Assembly (NCBI GenBank): GCA_032622095.1
Contig: CP136064.1
Coordinates: forward strand, 109,852,004-109,916,003
Direction of reading: 5' to 3'
DNA: 64,000 nt
Source of the DNA: Siphonodentalium dalli
Lineage: Eukaryota > Mollusca > Scaphopoda > Gadilida > Siphonodentaliidae
The position numbers were made by a program, and so were the translations under genes. Below, piece after piece: positions 36,601 through 51,600 of this stretch (its first letter is position 1; every line of letters begins with the position of its first letter). The notes beneath the pieces are model-generated. The model searched no databases. It saw nothing but the letters and a program-made list of their open reading frames with translations, and had not been told where the DNA came from.

Positions 36601-39600
36601 GACTTTTTGTCCAGAACCATTGGGCCGATTTAGCTAATATTTGGTATGGAGGGTCCTTGGGTGACTGTTGTTCATATTTGATCAAATGAGGTCACCCGGT
36701 CAATTAGTTGAGAAACCGGGGCCATAACTCATAGTAATTCTTAGAATGACTTCTTCTAAAAAAATATTGGGCCGATTTAGCTTATATTTGGTACGGAGGG
36801 ACCTTGGGTGACTGGGGTTCAGATTTGTTCAAATGGGGTCACTGGGTCAAATAGGGGCAGAGCCAGGGACATAACTCTAAACAAAAAATTACGTTTTTGC
36901 ATTTTGACCTTTGATTTGTTTTTTTTTAGACACATCACAGCTACTCCAGCCCACCCTCCCCACCCCACCTCCCGTCCCTGCCACACCACGCTGTACCATA
37001 CCATATTATCTCTGCCTAGTTCACCCCATTAAAATCCTTGTTTTGATCACAGCTGTAGGAGTATCACAAAGCTGTTTGTGCAGTCCTTAAAACCTAATTA
37101 TCTAAATGTCAACACCTCTCCTCAAGACATACTGGTAGCTGATGGTTTCATGAATGGAATGCACTGGCTTTCAAGGTCATGGGAATTTTGTTAAGCTAAT
37201 GTAGTCAGGCATTCAAATAAATCATGTATGTCATATTCTCGCAGGGATGTCCCCACAGTGTTGGGTTGAAAATGTTCTTGTAGTTTGATTTTCAAACAAT
37301 TTATTGGGGGGAATTAATTGTTTTTGGACCAATATTTGCATATTTTCCTATTTATTTTCAAAATTTTGTCTGAAATGGTCATCAGTTTGAAATTTTCCAA
37401 CCTTAGGGGTGTGACAGGTTGGAAATTTCCAACACTTGGAAAGCTTGTGTCCTGGTCCCTCCCCCGTGTCCAGTCAAAAACTGCTAGTTAATTTAAGAAA
37501 ACAATATTGTCATACATTTGGTCAATATTGTCATTGGAATTGTCATCAGTTGGAAATTTTCCAACCTAAGTGGGGGTGTCAGGTTTGAAATTTCCAACTC
37601 TAGGAAGGCTTGAGGCTAGTCTAGATGCTAGGATTTTGCGATTTTCTTGTTCAGATTTCAAAATTTTCGCACACTGGGCCGAACCATGGTCGGCCCGGTG
37701 TGTCTTTGTCCCTCCCCCATGGCCAATACAAAAGTGCTAATTAGTTTAACAAAACAATATTTTACTACATTTGGTCTAACTTGTGGACTGAAATGGTCAT
37801 CAGTTGGAGAAATATCCAACCTGAGGAGGAGTATGAGGTTTGAAATTTCCAACACTATAGGAAAGCTTCAGTTGAGGCCAGTCTAGATGCTAGGATTTGC
37901 GATTTTCTTGTCTAGTTTTCAAAATTTTCTCAGACCGGACCGAACAACCATGGTCAGCCCAGTGTGTCCTGGTCTCTTGCCCGTAGCTGTGTGCATTTGT
38001 CTAGAGTTAGACCACTAGATATTATGATTTATGCAATTTTTCAGGTTAAAATATCTGAATGTTCTCATACTGGGAATATAGAACCATGGTTTATGAATAT
38101 ATAGGATATTAGGCCTGAGCACCGATGTGCAAGGGGGGGGGGGGGGGGGTGCAAATGGAATTATACAAAACTTGTGTTTGGTCTGAATTCTGATTCAAGG
38201 GGGGAGGGCTGCAGTTGGAATTTTCTAAGGTGGACACTTCTAGCCACGTCCCTGTGTAGTTCAGATTTGTTCAGATGGGGTCACCAGGTTAAATAGGGTG
38301 GGACCAGGGACATAACTGTATGTCTCTATAGTAATATTTAAAATGTCTTCTCTAGAGAGGTTGGACTATTTAGCTTACATATATAGTATGGAGGATCCTT
38401 TAGTGACTGAGATTCAGATTTGTTAACATGAGGTCAACCCGTTAAGAAATGACGGGGCTATGGGGACTTAAGACTTTTGTGTCTAATTAAATCATTAAAA
38501 TACAAAATTCATTAAAACATCTACCTTGGAACTACCTGACTGATTAATCTGACATACATATAGTGTTTTTGGGTCCATGGATAATTGGGCTTTAAACATG
38601 TCTAAATGGTTTTATAAAAAGGCGCTTGTGAGATTGGAAATTTCCAACAATTGAGAAAGTTTGAGGTTGTGAAATTCCAACCTAGGACTTGGGAGTCTGG
38701 AGCCCGGTCGGGAGGGGACATGTTGAGCTGGAGGAGAGTTGGGGGTTGTGTGGGGGTGATCAGTAGTGTACAGTTGGTAATTTAAAGGTAGATATTCACT
38801 GATCTACATACATGAAGCCTCTCTAGCCACATATCCTGTTTAGATCTAATTCTTTTAAAGTGATTATGAAAAGTTCTGACTGTTGTGGTATCCAGAGTCC
38901 CAGTCTTTGCAGTCTGGTGAGCGACCCCACAGTCTTTGACTGTCTTGTTTAACTGAATGGGAGATTCCATTTAGTATGAAAAGGATTAACCTGAGCTGAC
39001 TGTTCTACAGCATTTCAGCAGCTCCATACTATTTATATTGTTTTCAGATAAATATGCTATAATGCCACCCTTGGAATACTTTATGGGCGTCCCACAAGAT
39101 ATATCCAGGAAACATTTCTATTTTGTGAGTATTACTGATAAACTAGTAGTAGAATGAAGTGAAATTTAAGTGAGAAGATACTGGCTGCAACAATGGGAGT
39201 ACCAGTGTTCGCGCTGGACCGAAAATCTTATGGCCAAAAGTTTAGCCAAATGAAAATTTTATTAGCCAAATGAACAAAACTTTGGCCAAATTAAATCCTC
39301 ATTTTCTCAGCCTTCACAATTAATGACTAAAATATTTGTTTTAAACTTTATTTGTTACTCAGGATAAAAACAGAACTACTAGTAAAACAACACAAAAACA
39401 ACTTTAAAAACAATATTATACGAACATAGGTATGCGTTATATCGCACAGACAGATCAATTCATGTAAAGCATTAATACAAAATACGGCGGGATTTCACAT
39501 CAGACCATATGCAAAAAGCCCGGTGAAAATAAATTTTTCATCGCGGAGACGATGGACTGCTCTGCTTTGGCTATGTTACTTGTATTTCATTCATGTTTTT

Positions 39601-42600
39601 ACTCCCCTTCAACATTTATTCAGATGCACTATGGGAGTTGTCACCTGAAATGAAATTCGCAAACATGAAACTAACATTCTTTATAATTATAATCACATAA
39701 ATCCGCTAAACCAATTGTAATAACTCTTATGTTGCCGACACCATGACGGTCACTATTTATTGCTTATTATAGTAAGGTGATAACTGTTGAATATCTATTG
39801 TATTCAAACCTTTTATGATGTGAAGCCAGGTTGTTATTATGACACGTTATGTAACCATTGAGTTATGAACTGCTCGCCTTTACTTCCAATTAAGGAACAA
39901 TGCATTTAGGTATTTTATCTTACAGACTACCAAATCAACAAAAATTACATAACCAGTGTACAGATTAAGCGTTTTGACGATAAGACTGGTTAAAAGTTAA
40001 GCTTACCTGATGCTGTCTCGTGAAGTTTGATTATGTGCAGTGAATGTGAATGATGGATACTATTCAGTTCCGCCAATTTATTATACACCCTTTTTGAAAA
40101 AAGGTTGTATTATGTTATCAGTCTGTCCGTCCGTCTGTCTGTCCTTCTGTCCGTCCGTCCGTCTATTAACATTTTTGGTTTCCGACCGATAACTCCAGTT
40201 TGGATTATTTTATCTGAACCAAAGTTGGTATGTGTATTTCCCAGCTAAAGATACACGCCAATTTCGAATATGGGTTCCGTCCAGTTATTTTTACATGAGT
40301 TATGGCCATTTTTCAACTTAGAATTTGACCACATTTTGGCATTGAAATTAGGGGTATATCAGATTTTCTTCAAATGTAAGCTCAAAGTATTATCTTATTT
40401 TGCGATAGTACAATTCAAAATGGCTAAAGGGCGTATTTTGCCACGTCCTAGCGATGCTCTTGTTGGACATTACAAAAACACTCCATAAAACAACAGCGTC
40501 ATCACTAGGTATTCACCTATTCATTGTGCTCACTGATAACAACTCTCTTCAAAGCATATATGTTTGCATAGTCGGTGTCATCGACCGCCTATAACAAAAA
40601 ATCTGTATATTTATTGGACCGTTACGATACAATTTTTCCGAAGTACGAAATACTTTCATCCCGTAACTTCGTCTGGACTGTCAAACTATTCAGCGCTTTT
40701 TAATTAGCTTTCTAGCTCCGTACATTCCATCTCCATTTGGGGTAAAACAAAAATTTGGCCAAATTCGAAAAATATTGGCCATTGGCCTTGGCCACCGACC
40801 GCACGAACATTGGGGAGTACTATTATCTTATTTGTATTAGTCTTATTGGTATATATGAGAGATTATGCTTTTATGATAGTATGTTTACAATATAATAGCT
40901 GTTCCAATTTCTGGTATAGGTCAAGGAACTTTTTAACACAATAGATATGTTTGTCTTAAATTTCTACCATTGCTACCTTCAAACCATGCAACTGAGTGAG
41001 TTGTGTAAAATGTCTTTATCGATCATGGCATGTAACTCAATGATTCAACGAGGTTTTTGATGTTGATATCTTTCAGTTTTAGCCAGATATAATATCCCAA
41101 ATTTGAAAAAGGATAAATATACTATGGACTCTATCTTGAGTTTTTATGTGTACCCATACCATGTATTGTACACATGATGCCAATGCCAAGATCAACCAAC
41201 TGCTGTTTGTCCATCTATCTGACTGTGGCGGTTGATCAGATTAGAAAATATTGACCCTTCCAATCCATTCTACAGACGTGCTATATGATGCAATAACTGA
41301 AACATTTTCCCTAAGATTTTGTTGAAATTTCATTACAGGATTTCAGAATAGAATTTGGTATCTTTCCATGATCTGCTTAAAAAAATTTAACCCTTCCCAC
41401 TCATTCCATAGGCATATTATATCCGATGAAATAACTCAAATAGTTTTCATCTGATTATCATTTTCCTCATGTTTCTTATCGAGATTATCTTGGCACACTC
41501 TTCACCTGTATCAATTGGATAATTAACCCTTATAATTTTAAACCAGGCTTATTAATGAACACTCTATAAAACACGTATTTAATAGTTTTATCCCATTCGA
41601 AGTGATGTCCTGTTTGAAAATATGAAAATTTTATTCCCATAGTTGAATGTGTTAATAATGATGGCAATAAATTAATGATGAGCATCCAATATCCAAAGTG
41701 TTTAGAGTACATCTGTTATTACTTCTAAGCCACTTTATAAGGCTTCAACAATTACTTTAGTAAGTCTGAACTGAGTGGAATGAAATTTGGTATGTGAGTT
41801 TACTAACCCAAAATACAGGTCAAGTTCGAATTTGGGTTTGGCCTCCAATTTTCACCACAATTATGGACCTTTGTTGAAATTACCGCAGACGTACATGTAT
41901 TTTGCCGCACCTTAGCGATGCTCTTGTTTTCAATATCAAGGTTGAGGAAAGGCAAAGTAATACAAATCAGACAAGCTCGATCCAATTTGACCCATATATG
42001 TACTCTTAATTGTGTGCATGTAATTGTGCAGTATTTACCAGATTTTTGCGTCACGTCTCTATTGAGCTACATAAACACATGCTATCTAAATCAATACTTG
42101 ATTTAGTCATTCTCATGTTACATATACAAGTTAATGATGATTCTAATTCACTTATTCAGCCTCCAAGCAGTTAAATACAATTTTGGCGATGCTGATTGGT
42201 CAGTTGCCATGATGAATAATGTTATCTTATGTATTGTGGTATTAATCAGTTTGGTAAGTATTGACCCATTCAACCAATCTCATGTGTACGTTGTACATTG
42301 ATGTTTTGCACCAGTGGATGGATTCTGGTGCTATGCCTTGTAATATATCTTCCCAATCATCTCCACATTTTGTATACATGCGTATATTCAGTTCTGGATC
42401 AATCGTTTCCAGTCGGTATGTTTTTAGGGTATGGGTTACCAATCGACCTCTCGTTGATATAAGGTAAGTCAGTTTCTGTTTTAATTGGACATATGTGGTT
42501 ATTTCTGGGCAAATTTTTATGTTGCAGAGTCTGGAGAAAGGAGATTTTGTTCTTGGAGTTGTCACAACAGTGCATGATCATGGCCTGATGCTAGCCCTTC

Positions 42601-45600
42601 TCTGTCAGGATTACGGGAAAGCAAGAGAAATTGATCACCTGCATGTAACAGTAAGATATATTTATGTTATGTGTTGAAACCTTACACTAAAGATGCCATG
42701 TATGATTGAACACCCCTTACTATATCATTTGGATCGATCTGAAAAAATATTGGATTTGAGTCAATGAATCCACCAGAGCTGTTAAGTTTCACGGATTGTC
42801 CGTGAGACTCACGGATTGTCATAGATAAAACAAAACCTCCAAAATACAGAAGACCAGCGGTAATGGTAAAGTCAACTCAGTAATTTAATAGCGTGTAATA
42901 AACCCTCCCTGGCATACGGCTCCTATTCGGAGAGACAATAGAACACATCCGACATCTCGTTAGCTAGACTTGCAAACAAGACTTGCCTATAATACTTCCT
43001 TGTTACCACCGATAATATTTTAAAAATAAAATGTCTTTATTACCTGAATACCCCCAAACAATGAGATTATATGGAGGTTGTTGGAGCGCAGGGTTTAAGG
43101 CATAAAATTGGGAGACTCACGGACTAAACGGGAGATTATACAGGTCTCGTGTTTTCCTTTTGAACGTTCTGATTCTGAAACAAAAAGTTGGATACTCAAA
43201 ACTGCGATGCCACACGGCCAATTTTTTTTGGAACATGAGCATATATGGGCTGCCTCCCGCAAAAATCTCCCGGATTGCCATTTTGAAAACTTAACAGGTC
43301 TGGAATCCACCCTTCAAAGCTCAGAGCTATTAGATATCGATTTTTGAGATCTTTTTATTTTTTCTCTGCTTCGATTCCATATATGTTGATGTCTGGTTCA
43401 AACTGGAATTCCCCAGCATAAGTCATCACAAATGACAATACAATCATTTGTATATCTCCCTAGAAATATTTTGTTACTCCCGAAATTGGGCTCTGCCTGC
43501 AAAAGCGGACTGCCGGGATGAGCGTTAATTACGTTGTACCCGCTTTAGTGGGCTGCCGGGTGAAATAGTTAAGGAAAATGGGAATTATAGAGACGTAAAC
43601 CTGATAAGGTTATCATCAGCTTTTTAAAGAGAGTGGATTCAAAGCTGATGCCCAAACGATGTTGACAATAGATTCATGGATCAGATGGATTCTTAAATGA
43701 TCGAAACCACATAAATGTTCATGCATTCAATTAAAGCGATGTTTGGTTTGTCTACGTATGTTCGGGGATCATTGACGAAAGGATAATTCTTCATTTACAT
43801 TGAGTGTACAAATTTTACCTTTAATTTACTTTTCAGGTATTTTGCCCAGTTAGAGAGTTGCCGAAGATATATTCTGATCAAAGTTCTACTGATGTTTTTC
43901 AAAAGAAGGACCTTGTCAGAGGTAAGATCTTAATTGATATGCCTATTTAAATAATTATATATAATGAAAACTATCTATAATTTGAATATAGACCGATTTT
44001 CAATCTTGATTGATACATTGCTATTTCAATGAGAAATGAGAATTTGTTCACGTACATTGATGCAATGAACATTCATACTGAGTCAGTGCCTCTATAAATA
44101 TGATATATCTATATGCCAGTATAGTACCACAAATCTGATAGTCACAAATACAATTTTTGGAGGAAGTGCTTTGTGCTGTTCCAATATAATGGTAGATCTT
44201 CTTTGCATCAACCTTTGAACCCATGTGCAGACTGATAAACAGCTCAACTCTTGGTAAAATGGCTTCCTTTTTAGGGATGTCCCTGTATCTGAGGTGGTTA
44301 GTCCGCATATACGGACATCGCAGTATGGGCTAGACAAGGTTTGGGTTCAAACCCCAACATGGGTGAAAATCGAGACCAATTTTCAACCTTGATCTGAATT
44401 GTGGGACATCTCAATGTGCCTTTGCTATCGATAGAGAGAAGTTATTCACACACAATGAAGCAATAAGCATTCATACTGAGTCAGTGCCTCCATAAATCTG
44501 ATATATTATGGCAAGCAATTGTACTGTTCCTAATGCAAAGATGAAAAAATCAAGTTTTAATACTTACCCTTTCTATAATAAATACTCATTAATGACTCTT
44601 TGCCTTGGGAAATGATCAGACCATAGATTGTTTTTTGAACTTATTATCTAAACATTTCCCACCAATGAATATGAATACTTCTGTGCTTGTATTATATTTT
44701 TGTCTGGCTGTCGTCTACTCATATATCCTTAACATAAATAACAATAATATAATAACATAATTGTTCTCGACTGTAAGTCACTATGACTTTTGGCCAGTTA
44801 TTGAGCAATCACTCTTCAAATTGGGATCTGATATCCCAAAGCTGTGCATCTAATATCTCTTTAAACATCTTGATGTCCTCAGCATGAACTACAAACTCTG
44901 GCAAGTCATTTCACTGGTTGATAACACATTCTGTAAAGAAATATAACCTAACGTCTTTGTTACATCTATTAATCTGGATCTTATATGTGTGCCCTCTCCT
45001 CCTGGTATCAGTCTTTATTTCAAACGACTCACCTACATCGATATTATAGTATCTCCGAATAATTTTGTATGTTTCTATTAGGTCCCCTCTGAATCTTAAC
45101 ATTCCTCCAAATGAATAATAGACCATTCCAAAGAATTCTTTTATAACTGAGTGTGAAAAACCGTTTAGTGTAGAAAGTGTTAAATGGAAAGAATGTGTTT
45201 TATCTGCTTCAGCAGACAGTCAGTTTACAGACAGGTTGCGTATAGGTGTCTGTGACTCTGCAAATAAGTACTTTACATGAAGATATCAATTGAAAGACTA
45301 CTCTGAAAATTTCGAACATGTAATCAAATGTTGAATCATGTGAAATTTGATTCTCAATTGGCATCATTTTTAGGAAGACAGTATGAACAAAATTGTATAT
45401 CATCCATTGCGAAGTGAATCAAGACTTTCTATGATATTTTGGAAGATCACTTTATCTTTTCGTTTCGACTGTATTTACTTTCCTTATTTTTATATGAATC
45501 AGATATGTAGTTCTGCCTGTTGTTAGAAATGATAGTACTGATGTTAAAATCATATCAATATATCACTCTAGGTAAATCCCTATGTCATGTTCGGGTAGTA

Positions 45601-48600
45601 CAAAGTCATAATTTGTTATTCGTTATATCAGATTAAATTAGTTTATATCTATTACAAAGTTCTCCCTACATTTTCATGGACCTGGGAAGGTATAACAACC
45701 CATACTTACTATGCCAGTCTATGGTAAAAAAAAAATAAAAATAAAAACCTCGCTCCCTCATTGATTTTCAAAAAAATTGCTGAGAACAAATATATTTTTT
45801 TGTTTGGCCTTACTATTGAAAGGTTAACAACAATTTATATTTTGACCAAGAAATAAAAAGTGACACGTTCTCAGGCCTGGCCTTTTGAGGTAGGTGATTG
45901 TTCACATATGCCACGGAATCGAGATAAGGCATACAGATTTCACCCTCCCAACATCAGTTATTACAGTTAATGAAAGATGTAAGGATCATATGGAAAAATC
46001 CTGTTAACCTACCTTTGCGTATGACAACAATTTCTCATAACACATTTAGTACACAGTTTATTATATATGGCTATAGGGAGACAGAGGTGGATTAAGTGGT
46101 AACTCATTACATTTTGCGAATCATTTCAGGAATTATTCTTAGTGTGAATCCAGAAATTGAGAAGATAATTGTTTCTTTGGTTGATAGATCACCTCCTTCG
46201 GATTCACCACGGCCATCCACGGTATGTAGAGATAATCAATATCTGACAGGGACTTTACAGATCCTGGCCATTGTTTGCTTAGAATAAGCTTCAATCACCT
46301 CACAATAATTATAACCCATTGATAAGTGTGCCTGATCTGATACATTTGAATCTTAACCCTTCCATGACTGGAGCTTCCTGAAATTTTGCAAATGTCAGAG
46401 AAAGCACTGGCACAGTATCTTTAATGCTGCACCAGCGCAACTCCCGTCATGAAAGGGTTAAACATGGGGGTGCACCCACAATATGACTATATATATAACT
46501 ATACTGATTGTTGTTCAAACTTGACACCTGTTCTGCTTTCGCTGCGAAGGACACATAAGATCCCCTGCTGGTCACCCATTCTAGTACTAACTGCTTTCCT
46601 TTCATTTAAAGGCCCACTTAATTTTTGAACCCCCAGATAACATTATATAAAATATATGCCATATTATATACCATTTGAAAGAGGAAGCTTCAAAACATTG
46701 TATTATCAACTTATTCGATGTAATAAACTGTGAACATGTTGTATTTGTTGAGATACTGACGTCTGCTCTGTGCTCATGTTTGTGCACAAAGTCTATTATT
46801 TTCAATGGAAGGGCAATAACTATATATTTAGAAAGAGTTATTCTCTTCCATTGAAAATAAACTAGTTTGAATTCTGTTGCATTCTGGGAGCCATAACGGG
46901 GGAAATGATTTAATGAGTTCAGCTATGTTCTATTACTCTATGGGCACCTTCTGAAATGCAGACATTCCAAATGGTGATGAATTATAGTATTCTAATCATA
47001 TTTTATGGCATAGATTGTTATTAAAACCATATATCAAGTCACTATAAAAATAAATAATCAGTGACTTGAAAATTAAGTGGGCCTTTAAAGTTATTTAAAG
47101 TAAATATGTACATTAGATTAAACATATTTTATTGAAATAATTATATCACAAAGGGATCAGAGCACAAGTGATGGCACAGTCATTGCTCTCCCACAGTAAC
47201 ACTTAATCATTGAAGTATATACATCAATTACATTTTGCAAACATGTAATTTAATCATAAATGATCAATAAAGTTAATGTCTAATGAAATATATACATATC
47301 AGGGAGTTGTCATATTGTGAGCTGTCATTGAGATAGAGTTTTATTATATAGTTTCTTAATCAATATAAAACGATTTATATCACAGATGAATGTTCCCGTC
47401 AAAGATATGTTTACACACTGAACTACATGGTGTATTCCTTTCTTTTCACACAGGGGTGATCTATGAGACTCTTAAGAAATTTTATTATTTCGGTACAAAA
47501 TAGCAAAAGTACATCTTTTTAAAGTTACACTTAACTAAAAGGTCGCTGCGAGGTAACTGATTATGTGTTGATAGCTATATAAGCCATGACTGCGAAGATT
47601 TGATTTATGAAGTGTTCACATTATTTGGTACGTATATGCTATTGGACTGAAAAAAAATTCTGTTTATATTACAGGGACTTATCACAGAAGATGACTTTCC
47701 AGTTCACTACAGGTACTCTGAGAGGGGATAAAATAATCTTAAAATATATATTTAAATGTGGTGAATATCGTGTCTGTTTCTGTCACTCTCTGATTGCATG
47801 TTTGTTAATAATGTACTCCCATCATTCATCAAACAACCATCACCAAAATCACCATTTTGACAAATGCTGACACAATTTGAATGGGACATGGGCTGGGTTT
47901 TGATTTTGCCTTCACAGGTTTACAATGGAATGTGTCTTTTTGGAAAGAGAGACTTTTTAAATTCACGAATTGAGTTCCATAATGTTCTAAGTTAATGGCT
48001 TATTCCAGAATTTCTTTCAACTTTAAAATTTGTAGAAAAAAACCTGTAAATGGGATGAAAAATTATATCTTTCTCTTTTCAGACGTAAGTTACAGATGAG
48101 AGGCCTGACATATGAAGAACTGATGAACACAATTCTTGGATTCAACAACTCTGGAAATGTGTCATGCTTGTCGCACTTGTTGAACTTAAAGGAAACATCG
48201 TCTGTAACTCGATACCTTCACAAGTGAGTATATCAGATGGAGGCATTTGATGTCATTCCCCAAGATTTGATAGCAGATAACTGAATATATATGTAAATTA
48301 CATTGTCTAGCCCTGTGGTGAAAATAGTTTGACTGAAAGACTCATTTAGGCTCAACTTAACAAAATTCATGTTTCAGCTATTGTCATGGGTTGGCATCCG
48401 TCGTGCGTTCCTGATCCATAAACAATTTCATTTGGCACACCCTACAGGCCACACCACCCCTCATCCGATTGTCACAAAACTTGATATGGATCTTCAGGGT
48501 GACCACTAGATAGGAGCCATAAAATATTTCTGAATTTCGTTAAAAAATTTGGCCACCAGCAGCCATCTTGGATTTTAGTCTTTGCATGACTAAATCCTTT

Positions 48601-51600
48601 GGCACACCCTACAGGCCACACCCCTCATCAGATTGTCACCAAACTTCATATGGATCTTCAGGGTACCACTACATGGGAGCCATCTATTTTTTCTGAATTT
48701 CGTTAAACATGTGCACCAGCGGCCATCTTGGATTTTATTCTTTGCATGAATGCCCTGCAGCCAACATGTTTTTGATCCAATTAAGCCCAAACTTCATATG
48801 GCTGTTCGGATTGACCTCTGGTATTAATTAAACATTTCAACTTTCCACATTCCTTATTGCTCTATTAAATGTAATTTATAACATTATCCCCTTTTCAAGT
48901 TGAGCTACAGTCATTTTCATAACATCATCTTTACAATACTGATGCATTATTTAGTCAATGATATCTCAATCTTATGAGAATCATATTTGTTTAATTTTTA
49001 TTCTTACCTGAGACTTTTGTGTCATGCAAGCTAAAACTGAGATAAAATGTTAACAATTCTATAAATCTTTTGTCAGACGAAAAGTAGAAATAACTATTAT
49101 GTGTCAGATATGTTCTCTATATATCAGTATATCTGAGTCTTTTTTTTCTTTTTCCAGCCTCGATGTGCCAGACGAAGAGTTTGCAGATAGGCTTAGAAAG
49201 ATACAGACACAGAAGTGGGCTCATAAAAGGTCCTGCCCAATACCAGTCTAAGTTAACTACCGACCCACATGTAGATAGAGGGTCTGATTACTTGTCAAAG
49301 CACTCTAAAATACATCTAATATTGTTCGCTTTTTTCCTGGTATTGAAGTAAGTCGCTAAATACTTGAAGTACCTTTCGACAAGCATTTTATGTCCCAGCA
49401 AATACTGCGCCATTTGTATTGAGTGAAATTATGTAATCGGAAACGGAATAACATGAGACTGTCCGGAAAGTGTATATTGCTTTATCTTAGCATGAAACTT
49501 TTTTAACGCACTGTTTATGTTTCGTTTTAATCATAAAAATTATGTAGTATTTAAACGATTCAGAGCAACAACAGCTCTAGAGATTTTCTTCCCATTATCA
49601 ACAGGTGCAATTTTTATGCGACTGTCGATTTAAAAATTTGAACTGGTATAAACGAAACGATCTCAAATTTCTCGAAAAATATAAGAACAAAACAGGCGCT
49701 ATTGAGATAACTCTTACCAATTTATGAATACATAATGTGAGATTCTAATGAGCCATGTCTGTTTAAGATCTAATCCATGCATCACTATGTCTCTCTGTTA
49801 GCTTTTGCTGAACCCAATAATATTAATTATGTCTACTGATCGACAGTAAAATAAATACCAAATGTAAACAAAGATTTGTTTTCTCTGATTTCTAGTGTTG
49901 CTCAAGGAATATCATTCTTGAAAGCTGGGAAACACATGGAAGCTATGCAGTATTTAAATAAGGCTTTGCAGATAGACACAGAAAATGTGGAAGCTTTGGT
50001 AGCCAGGGGAGCTTTGTAAGTACAAATTGTTTATTTGATATACAGTAAATGCCCATTATAATATCAGCAAACATCAAATTCATAAATACTGATTGGGAGT
50101 CATATTGATTTTGCAGATTGCATATGCACAAACTAAACAGGTCAGGCGCATCCTGATTTCACATATTATAGTTATATTTTATAACTATAATAGTTGAATA
50201 TGGGTATTGACGTTTTGTGAATTCGATAAAAGAGAGATAATCCAAAATCAAATTTCACAAAAAATATTAAAAATCAGCGCCCAACTAATCCGTACCATGT
50301 TTGATTTTGTGATGAAATAACAATGTATCGATCCATGCAACCTATTAGTCTTGATGGCACAAACATGATCGTCCAGTCAATTAACATTCAGTTCTAAATA
50401 TTGTAACGAAGAAGCGATTGAGTCGCATGTCAAAAGCATTTAGAAAGGCACACTTTTGGCATTATTAAAGGAAATAGCTGGCGCAAAATGTTACCCAACA
50501 AATGTTATCTGGAGATTGTTCATTTGCTGCAATATTACTAAGACTGCAACTGTTCACTGGGATGCGCGATCCCCAAGATTCCTCTAAAACAGGAAATTGT
50601 GGATTTAGCACTGTCATATTCAATTATAACTATAGTAGTTGAATTCAGGATGTGCCTTTTTTTTCAAAAGTTCCAAAAATAATTATTGATTAATCCTTTC
50701 TGTGCTGAATGGATTTTCCCATTTACTTATAAAAGTATACATTGGAATGGCCCTATTATTCATTTGGAAGGAGGTTCATGTAATAAAAGATGACAAACAG
50801 ACTGAAAGATAATTCAAGTGCTGGTGTTAATTGGTGGGAAATGTTCAGATAATAAGTTCAACAATTGTTGAGCTTATTGTCTGAACATTTCCTAAACGAA
50901 CTACTTGTCACTGAATTTTTATTTATTACTAAATTAAAGTGTTAATTTATCATCTGTCAGACAAGGTGCAATTTTGATTCACTTAAACAACATACGTGAA
51001 CATGTCCCGTCTTAGTGAAACCAGATATTTTGTCATTAAATTTATGTTCACTCTGGCATGCGGCTACTCACCTTATCATTAGTTATAAGATATGTTGTTC
51101 ACCTATTACAGATTATATTTCCTAAGTTTCATTGCATTCGGATTTCCACATTTGAAGATATCCTTGAAAATATCTGGGCAACTGACTTTTTTTTAGGTGT
51201 TTATAAGGATGTATTGAGGTGCTACATTTTAGTTATCTTTATCCTTGTGACAAACCTCATTCAAAATGGCAATTATCAGCTCTCAACTCGGGTTTCATGC
51301 ATCAGTCAAATAAGGCAGCGAGATATAATGTTTATAATTGTTTGTTTTTTCAGATATGCTAATAATGAAAGTTACGCAAAAGCTATAGAAGATTTCGAGA
51401 AAGCCACAGAGCTGAAACAGGATCACAAAAATGCAAAGAAATATATGTATGAAACTCTGATTGCTTATGCCAAAGTGTAAGTAAATTGCAGGTTTGAGCA
51501 TTGTCATCATCACTATACATATTGATAATGTAATAAACTAAGTCACTCAATGAAAAATCATCTGGCTGTATGGGGGTCATCAGCATTTTATATGCCCTTT

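Noticed and set aside
44281-44360. Functional tRNA gene
   Set aside because: The B-box is good but acceptor and anticodon stems do not pair well by eye, and the body continues as a repeated SINE sequence.
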